This document shows positions 6,663 to 10,995 of a stretch of 10,995 nucleotides of DNA, one piece after another. A program made the translations under genes and the position numbers. Position 1 is the first letter of the stretch, and each line of letters opens with the position of its first letter. The notes under the pieces were generated by a model that worked only from the letters and a program-made list of their open reading frames with translations, was not told the origin of the DNA and searched no databases. The stretch covers positions 1 through 10,995 of the forward strand of contig CAJTZL010000073.1 in NCBI GenBank assembly GCA_910583695.1, read 5' to 3'. Source of the DNA: an uncultured Oscillibacter sp. GTDB taxonomy: Bacteria > Bacillota > Clostridia > Oscillospirales > Oscillospiraceae.

Positions 6663-6691
6663 ATTGTACCATGCGCTGTCAATATTGAAAA
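6663..6691 (-). promoter_or_regulatory. Candidate promoter of the PBP gene
   Basis: Minus strand TTTTCA (6691-6686), 17-base spacer, TACAAT (6668-6663), about 115 bases upstream of the PBP start. The -10 is good and the -35 matches four of six positions. A TTGACA at 6683-6678 lies only 8 bases from the -10 and is probably not its partner. Confidence 0.5.
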
Positions 6692-6801
6692 TGTCGGATT
6701 TCGCCGAAAAAAAGTTCCCGCACCGCATGGATTTATCAGTTTTGGGCAGACTAACTCCCGTCGGTGCTGTCAACTTTTCCCCTTTTTCACGAATTATGCT
6801 C

Positions 6802-6830
6802 TTGCATTTGCCGGCGTTTCCGTGTAAAAT
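6802..6830 (+). promoter_or_regulatory. Promoter of the DUF1292 gene
   Basis: TTGCAT (6802-6807), 17-base spacer, TAAAAT (6825-6830), ending 29 bases before the DUF1292 start codon. It is arranged divergently from the PBP promoter. Confidence 0.65.
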
Positions 6831-6859
6831 ACAGTTGAGCCCAGAAAAGGAGGCCCCGT

Positions 6860-7141
6860 ATGAGTGAAGATTTCGGCCCCACCTTCCTGACCGTCACCGA
6901 CGAGGAGGGGAACGAGCTGGTCCTGGAGTTCATGGACGCCCTGGAGCACAACGGCCGGCTTTATCAGGCCTTTTTCCCCGCCGAGACCGAGGGGGAGGAG
7001 GACGACCCGAACGCCGGGCTGGTGATTTTAAAGGTGCTCCACGAGGACGGGGAGGACGTGCTTTCCACCCTGGACTCCGACGAGGAGCTGGAGGAGGTCT
7101 ACGAGCTGTTCATGGAGTCCCTCTTCGACGGTGAGGAATGA
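6860..7141 (+). CDS. DUF1292 family protein
   Basis: A small (93-residue), strongly acidic cytoplasmic protein. The sequence FLTVTDEEGNELVLEFMDAL ... YQAFFPAE ... GLVILKVLHEDGEDVLSTLD ... EELEEVYELFMESLFDGEE follows the DUF1292 (YrzB-like) pattern of short beta strands with an acidic C-terminal helix. The molecular role of the family is not established. AAAGGAGG lies 6 bases before the ATG, so the start is firm. There is no membrane segment, signal or cysteine. A T-run at about 7197-7203 follows a six-pair hairpin (7171-7186), but 10 bases separate them, so termination there is uncertain. That hairpin also overlaps the proposed 6S-like RNA. Confidence 0.88.
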   Translation: MSEDFGPTFLTVTDEEGNELVLEFMDALEHNGRLYQAFFPAETEGEEDDPNAGLVILKVLHEDGEDVLSTLDSDEELEEVYELFMESLFDGEE

Positions 7142-7159
7142 CCGGCGGATTACAACCAA

Positions 7160-7372
7160 ACATGGAACCCGTACCCTGCGGGGTGCGTGATAGATCTTTT
7201 TTTAACCCACATTTCGTTATAAGGGATGCTGGATCAGCCCGTGGTTCGCAGGCCTCCCGGCTGCCGTTCGCGGCTGGAAGTTGGAAGCGGTAAAGCGCGC
7301 TGGAGGCAACCCACCTGTCCTTGAAGGTGCAGGTTATAACGAGGTCTACACGGCTCTCGCGGGGTACTATTA
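7160..7372 (+). ncRNA. ssrS: Candidate 6S RNA
   Basis: This stretch has no coding frame and folds on itself over about 200 nt. GTACCCTGC (7171-7179) pairs with GCGGGGTAC (7359-7367); CGTG (7186-7189) with CACG (7349-7352); AGATC (7192-7196) with GGTCT (7343-7347); CGTTAT (7215-7220) with ATAACG (7336-7341); GCCTCC (7252-7257) with GGAGGC (7302-7307), flanked by GTGG/CCAC pairing. The 3' side of the middle carries a small hairpin, ACCTG-t-CCTTGAAGG-tg-CAGGT (7313-7334). A closing stem, a central bubble with a 3'-side hairpin and a long apical arm match 6S RNA, which mimics an open promoter and binds sigma-A RNA polymerase. The CACCT..CCTTGAA..AGGTTA wording also recalls known 6S sequences. Ends are approximate. 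Other structured RNAs are possible. Confidence 0.6.
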
Positions 7373-7373
7373 T

Positions 7374-7530
7374 GCCCGAACCCCCGGGCTCTCCCCGGCT
7401 TTCAGAAAATTTTCAGCCGGTCATGATAGCCTTGTGTAACAATTCCGGCATGGTTTTGGCGAACCGGACCGGGAACTTGATGAAAAAACCGTGAATTATG
7501 CCGGTTTCTTTCCGGAAAACGGATTTTAGA
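7374..7530 (+). other. Non-coding spacer with inverted repeats
   Basis: No gene is visible. Structures are: GCCCG/CGGGC (7374-7389); CCGGCT/AGCCGG (7395-7420) enclosing the palindrome GAAAATTTTC; and a larger one in which CCGGCATGGTTTT (7445-7457) can pair with AAAACC (7485-7490) plus ATGCCGG (7498-7504), leaving 7 bases bulged. The last is followed by TTTCTTT and could end the upstream RNA, but it is not a textbook terminator. Confidence 0.4.
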
Positions 7531-7531
7531 C

Positions 7532-7560
7532 TTGCACTCTTGCCCGCATTCCGCTATAAT
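7532..7560 (+). promoter_or_regulatory. Promoter of the PrsA-like gene
   Basis: TTGCAC (7532-7537), 17-base spacer, TATAAT (7555-7560). The leader of about 70 bases contains GCCCG/CGGGC (7581-7598), a weak 5-base hairpin of unknown role, before the start codon at 7639. Confidence 0.8.
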
Positions 7561-7638
7561 AGGCAAGTGCGAAAAATCCAGCCCGTTTTTGTTCGGGCAA
7601 AAAATTGTGACTGAAAACTTGAGAGGACTGAAACACAA

Positions 7639-9228
7639 ATGAGCGCATCGAGAGAAAAGCAAAACCGTCAGGCCGCCGCCGGTCAGGCCGACCCCAAGAC
7701 CGCCCGGGAGGCGCAGCAGCGCAAGGAGGAGAAGCGGACCAATCTGCTCTACGGCGTCATTGCCGCCGCCGTCCTGATCGCGCTGGCCGTCTCCCTCGTC
7801 TGGCGCAGCGACTTCCTTCCCAAAATGACCACCGCCGCCACCATTGACGGGGAGAAGTACACCGCTGCCGAGGTGGGCTACTACTACCAGACGGCCTACC
7901 GCAACTTCCTGAACCAGTATTCCTACTTCACCAGCTACCTGGGCCTGAACACCGGCGCTTCCCTGAAGAGCCAGGAGCTCAGCGCCGACTCCGCCTCCAT
8001 GCTGGGCATTGAGGTTCCCGAGCCCGCCGAGGGGGAGGAGGCCTCCACCGGCATGACCTGGCACGACTACTTCCTGGACGAGGCCCTGGAGAACATGAGC
8101 GTCATCCAGGCCGCCCTGAAGGCCGCCGAGGCCGAGGGCTTTGCTTACCCCGCCGGGGTCCAGGTCCAGTATGAGGACAACATGGCCGCCCTCAAGTCTG
8201 CGGCCGCCGCCAGCGGCATCTCCGTCAGCCAGTACCTGAAGGGCAACTTCGGCGCGGGCGTCACGGAGAAGGTCTACGGCGAACAGCTGATGCGGGTCCT
8301 CCGCTACAGCGCCTATGCCGACGCCTATCAGAACAGCCAGGTCTACTCCGACAGTGAGCTGGAGGAGACCTACAACGCGGACCGGAACTCCTATGACCAC
8401 GTGTCCTATGAAACCGTCTCCATCTCCGGCGCGGCGGAGAGCACCACCGACGACGAGGGGAACACCGTGGAGCCCACCGAGGAGGAGTCCGCCGCAGCCC
8501 TGGAGGCCGCGCAGGAGGCCGCCCAGGCCGTCCTGGAGGGCGTCGAGGACGGCGGGGACCTGGAGAAGCTGGCCGATGAGCACGAGGGCACCTACAGCGA
8601 AAACGAAAACGGCAGCTACAGCGCCGGAAGCGTTGTGAGCGAATGGCTCTACGACAGCGCCCGGAAATCCGGCGACGCCGCCGTGCTGGAGGACGGCACC
8701 GTTCAGTACGTCGTGGTCTTCCATGACCGCTTCCGGGACGAGAACCCCACCATTGACATCCGCCACATCCTGGTTCCCCTGGGAACCGGCTCCATCGCCG
8801 AGGGCGAGGAGGGCTACGAGGATGAACAGGCCCAGCTGAAGGCCGACGCCCATGCCAGGGCCGAGGAGCTGCTGGCCCAGTGGCAGTCCGGCGAAGCCAC
8901 GGAGGACTCCTTCGCCGCCCTGGCCATGAAGGAATCCACCGACGGCTCCAAGTACGACGGCGGCCTTTACACCGAGGTCTATCAGGGCCAGATGGTGACG
9001 GAGTTCAACGACTGGTGCTTTGACGCCGCCCGCCGGAGCGGCGACACCGGCGTGGTGGACACCCAGTACGGCTCCCACATCATGTACTTCTCCGGCGTGA
9101 ACCGGAACCGCTGGCAGGCGCAGGCCGCCTCCAACCTGCGGAACGAGGCCTACGCCGCCTGGGAGGAGGAGCTGACTGCGGGCAGCACCATCCAGCGCAG
9201 TGAGTCCGGATTGAAATTCATCGGCTGA
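7639..9228 (+). CDS. PrsA-like peptidyl-prolyl cis-trans isomerase, membrane-anchored
   Basis: A 529-residue foldase-type protein, expected to help exported proteins fold outside the membrane. Residues 1-34 are charged and cytoplasmic, 36-55 form one uncleaved membrane segment, and no lipobox cysteine follows, so it is anchored by the helix and not by lipid as Bacillus PrsA is. Residues 65-235 look like a SurA/PrsA-type helical chaperone arm. The canonical parvulin domain is at about 372-486: IDIRHILVPLG, FAALAMKESTD, GGLYTEVYQGQMV and GSHIMYFSG. An earlier segment (about 252-363, YDHVSYETVSISG ... YVVVFHDRF) resembles a second parvulin domain without the catalytic His motif. AGAGGA lies 10-13 bases upstream of the ATG. 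It has its own promoter and terminator, so it is probably monocistronic. Confidence 0.88.
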   Translation: MSASREKQNRQAAAGQADPKTAREAQQRKEEKRTNLLYGVIAAAVLIALAVSLVWRSDFLPKMTTAATIDGEKYTAAEVGYYYQTAYRNFLNQYSYFTSYLGLNTGASLKSQELSADSASMLGIEVPEPAEGEEASTGMTWHDYFLDEALENMSVIQAALKAAEAEGFAYPAGVQVQYEDNMAALKSAAAASGISVSQYLKGNFGAGVTEKVYGEQLMRVLRYSAYADAYQNSQVYSDSELEETYNADRNSYDHVSYETVSISGAAESTTDDEGNTVEPTEEESAAALEAAQEAAQAVLEGVEDGGDLEKLADEHEGTYSENENGSYSAGSVVSEWLYDSARKSGDAAVLEDGTVQYVVVFHDRFRDENPTIDIRHILVPLGTGSIAEGEEGYEDEQAQLKADAHARAEELLAQWQSGEATEDSFAALAMKESTDGSKYDGGLYTEVYQGQMVTEFNDWCFDAARRSGDTGVVDTQYGSHIMYFSGVNRNRWQAQAASNLRNEAYAAWEEELTAGSTIQRSESGLKFIG

Positions 9229-9237
9229 CCACAGCCC

Positions 9238-9267
9238 AGAGGGCCGGCGTTTGCTGGCCCTCTTTTT
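9238..9267 (+). terminator. Intrinsic terminator after the PrsA-like gene
   Basis: AGAGGGCC (9238-9245) pairs with GGCCCTCT (9256-9263) around a 10-base loop, followed by a T-run to 9267. It lies 9 bases after the stop codon. Confidence 0.92.
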
Positions 9268-9313
9268 CAAAGAGATGCATTCGAGCTTTAAAGAAAGAAA
9301 GAGGGAAGGATCT

Positions 9314-10009
9314 ATGTTAGTCGGCACACTGGTGAACACCGCCGCCGTGATTGCCGGGTCCCTGATCGGGCTGCTGCTGGGCAACATCCTGCCGGAGCGG
9401 CTGCGGGACACGGTGATGAAGGGCCTGGGGCTCTGCACCCTGTTTGTGGGCATCGACGGGATGCTGGGCGGGAGCAACGCCCTGATTGCCATTATCTCCG
9501 TGGCGGTGGGCGCCGTTATAGGGGAGCTCTGCGATCTGGACGGCCATCTGAACCGCTTTGCAGAGGGCCTGGAGAAGAAGTTTCAACGGGGCAGGACGGG
9601 AGGAGGCCCCTCCCTGGCGGAAGGCTTTGTGACGGCCTCCCTGGTCTTCTGCGTGGGGGCCATGACCATTGTGGGGGCGCTGAACGACGGGCTCACCGGC
9701 AACCACGAGATGCTCTTCACCAAGGCCACCTTGGACTTCGTGTCCTCCATCATCTTCGCCTCCTCCCTGGGCCTGGGCGTAATGCTGTCCGCCGGAGCAG
9801 TCCTTACCATTGAGGGGGGAATCGCCTGTCTGGCCAGTCTGGTGGCCCCCCTTCTCCAGCAGAATCCCAATACGGTCCCGGAGATGACGGTGGTGGGGTC
9901 AGTACTGATCGTGGGAATCAGCCTGAATCTGCTGGGGGTTACGAAGCTGAAAGTCATGAATTATGTTCCGGCCATCTTCCTGCCCATTCTGCTTTGCTGC
10001 TTCATGTGA
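9314..10009 (+). CDS. DUF554 family membrane protein
   Basis: A 231-residue integral membrane protein of the DUF554 (YqgA/YdfK-like) family, possibly a transporter, with no established substrate. It begins MLVGTLVNTAAVIAGSLIGL and has the family hallmarks GLCTLFVGIDGML, AVGAVIGELCDLDGHL, a cytoplasmic loop with GRTGGGPSLAEGFVTASLVF, CVGAMTIVGALNDGLTGNHE and a C-terminal ILIVGISLNLLG-type helix. About six to seven hydrophobic segments are visible. I use the ATG at 9314, behind GAGGGAAGGA, because the family starts at this MLVGT segment. An in-frame ATG-less extension back to 9251 would begin inside the preceding terminator. I see no clear promoter in the 47 bases between that terminator and the start, although TTTAAA (about 9287) could serve as a weak -10. 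A strong terminator follows. Confidence 0.9.
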   Translation: MLVGTLVNTAAVIAGSLIGLLLGNILPERLRDTVMKGLGLCTLFVGIDGMLGGSNALIAIISVAVGAVIGELCDLDGHLNRFAEGLEKKFQRGRTGGGPSLAEGFVTASLVFCVGAMTIVGALNDGLTGNHEMLFTKATLDFVSSIIFASSLGLGVMLSAGAVLTIEGGIACLASLVAPLLQQNPNTVPEMTVVGSVLIVGISLNLLGVTKLKVMNYVPAIFLPILLCCFM

Positions 10010-10026
10010 GATCATGTCTATAAAGA

Positions 10027-10060
10027 AGCGCGCCTTCGCTTCCGGTGAAGGCGCGCTTTC
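10027..10060 (+). terminator. Intrinsic terminator after the DUF554 gene
   Basis: AGCGCGCCTTC (10027-10037) pairs perfectly with GAAGGCGCGCT (10047-10057) around a 9-base loop, followed by TTCCTGTTT. It lies 17 bases after the stop codon. Confidence 0.88.
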
Positions 10061-10159
10061 CTGTTTAGAGGGGACTCATTCGGAGCTTTGGTCCTATAGG
10101 GCAGACCTGCGCAAGGTTCCTCTTTATGAAATGCGCCGGCGGGCACTCCCCAAATCGTA

Positions 10160-10188
10160 TTGTCAGGCATCCCCGCCGATGGTATAAT
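10160..10188 (+). promoter_or_regulatory. Promoter of the small anchored protein gene
   Basis: TTGTCA (10160-10165), 17-base spacer, TATAAT (10183-10188), ending 33 bases before the start codon at 10222. The rest of the 10061-10159 interval shows no gene or clear structure. Confidence 0.83.
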
Positions 10189-10221
10189 AAGGGCGGAACG
10201 CTTGACTGAAGGAGATCAACC

Positions 10222-10644
10222 ATGCTCATATACCTGACTTCCATACCGCTCATAAGCACCTTGATCTGTCTGCTATACCTATATCGTCAAGGCCGCGCGG
10301 TAACAAAGAGCATTGCCGCCGTTCTGTTTGTCTTCCGGCCCGGGAAACAGGCCGACGCCGTCTCTCTGGACTCTTGCAGCGGCTGGGTCCGGCATGCAGG
10401 CCCCTTTCGGCAGAGCGGGACTTACAAGTTTTGCCTTGACTGCCGGTTGTCCAGGGGAAGCGCAGGCGTATCCCTGCTGGACGGTCAGAAAAGGGAGCTG
10501 CTGCACCTAAGCCGGGACAACCCCGCCGGAGAAATCGAGCTGGACAGGACCGCCCGGTATTACCTGCGCTGGGACTTTACAAATGCCACTGGGAAATGCG
10601 AACTGCGCTGGGAAGCCTTTTTCGATGCGGGCTGGGAAACATAA
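10222..10644 (+). CDS. Small membrane-anchored protein of unknown function
   Basis: A 140-residue protein that I do not recognise. Residues 3-20 (IYLTSIPLISTLICLLYL) form a membrane segment or uncleaved signal. The rest is likely outside or peripheral and rich in alternating beta-type strands (GTYKFCLDCRLSRGSAGVSL, REIEL-like strands, RYYLRWDFTNATGKCELRW), consistent with a small beta-sandwich. Cysteines occur at about 16, 52, 71, 74 and 126. The start is well supported by GAAGGAG 8 bases upstream and a good promoter. It ends 4 bases before the inverted repeat that terminates the opposing 5S rRNA, so the two transcripts collide. Base composition is lower in GC than in the sporulation genes and resembles that of the YcxB-like genes. 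No function is proposed. Confidence 0.72.
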   Translation: MLIYLTSIPLISTLICLLYLYRQGRAVTKSIAAVLFVFRPGKQADAVSLDSCSGWVRHAGPFRQSGTYKFCLDCRLSRGSAGVSLLDGQKRELLHLSRDNPAGEIELDRTARYYLRWDFTNATGKCELRWEAFFDAGWET

Positions 10645-10679
10645 AAAACAAGACAGGCTGTCGAAACAACCTGTCTTGT
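10643..10679 (-). terminator. rRNA operon terminator
   Basis: On the minus strand ACAAGACAGG pairs with CCTGTCTTGT (10 perfect pairs, 12-base loop), followed by six T. It begins directly at the 3' end of the 5S rRNA. On the plus strand the stem lacks a T-run, so it does not obviously serve the converging gene. Confidence 0.9.
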
Positions 10680-10794
<115 letters not shown>

Positions 10795-10995
10795 TTCGTC
10801 GGGGCGAAATCCGCTCTACTCCGTTCCCGCCGCCAGCCTTCGGCTTCCGGCGAGAACTGCGCTCCGCTTCTTTGCCCCTCCTCTTCATCGAAAATCTGAG
10901 GATTTTCGATGAGCTTCGAGACGCAGAACGCTTTTGGATCGCTCCGTATGTTAACTGGGTAAGACCCAGACAACAAACTATTATATGACGCTTCT
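10795..10995 (-). other. Hairpin-rich spacer upstream of 5S rRNA
   Basis: No gene or 23S rRNA sequence is recognisable here; the 23S 3' end is presumably beyond the right edge. Three inverted repeats stand out. One is an imperfect hairpin over 10801-10878 whose core, 10824-10838 with 10842-10856, pairs 13 of 15 positions. The second is an 11-base perfect repeat, 10886-10896 with 10901-10911, around a 4-base loop. The third is CTGGGT/ACCCAG, 10955-10969. They probably act in processing of the rRNA precursor. Confidence 0.6.

Noticed and set aside
6678..6683. TTGACA upstream of the PBP gene as a -35 box
   Set aside because: It lies only 8 bases from the TACAAT -10, too close for a sigma-A promoter.
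3973..6867. A 964-codon open frame on the plus strand opposite the PBP gene
   Set aside because: It is antisense to a gene with complete catalytic motifs. Its His/Val/Gly/Leu-rich composition is what GC-biased codons give on the opposite strand.
7402..9492. A 696-codon minus-strand frame opposite the PrsA-like gene
   Set aside because: Same cause: a mirror of GC-rich codons. It also spans the promoter, terminator and start of the next gene.
10010..10221. A possible small plus-strand ORF around 9963-10187
   Set aside because: It overlaps the end of the DUF554 gene, runs through a terminator, lacks a ribosome binding site and has no recognisable protein pattern.

Overview
The window looks like chromosomal core sequence from a GC-rich, spore-forming member of the Clostridia, most likely the Oscillospirales (Flavonifractor/Oscillibacter-like). 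This placement is inferred from the spoIIGA-sigE pair, a T-box leader, a DUF1292 gene, a clostridial-type PBP1A with a proline-rich tail and strongly GC-biased codons. No phage, transposon or CRISPR array is visible.

Left part, minus strand (1-6546). Read in the direction of transcription it holds: a class A penicillin-binding protein ending in a strong terminator; spoIIGA and sigE, the protease and pro-sigma factor pair of the mother-cell programme; then a sharp sigma-A-type promoter whose -35 box contains the sigE stop codon. That promoter starts a T-box leader with a terminator, followed by a YcxB-like gene split by one in-frame stop, an intact YcxB-like membrane gene, and the start of valS, which runs off the left edge. 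GTC triplets in the presumed specifier region suggest that uncharged valine tRNA controls the whole unit, including the YcxB-like genes.

Middle, divergent region (6547-7638). Back-to-back promoters serve the PBP gene on the minus strand and a small acidic DUF1292 gene on the plus strand. DUF1292 is followed by a roughly 500-base stretch without a protein gene. That stretch contains a long self-complementary RNA of about 200 nt with 6S-like topology, a second inverted-repeat structure, and the promoter of the next gene.

Right part, plus strand (7639-10644). It holds a membrane-anchored PrsA-like peptidyl-prolyl isomerase with terminator, a DUF554 membrane protein with terminator, and a small anchored protein of unknown function with its own good promoter. 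The last gene runs head-on into the minus-strand end of a ribosomal RNA operon: a 5S rRNA with an abutting terminator, then a hairpin-rich 5S/23S spacer up to the right edge. The 23S gene itself is not visible.

Most of this is conserved housekeeping and sporulation biology. The least ordinary part is the T-box unit, where lower-GC YcxB-like genes, one apparently broken, lie between a presumed valine T-box and valS.
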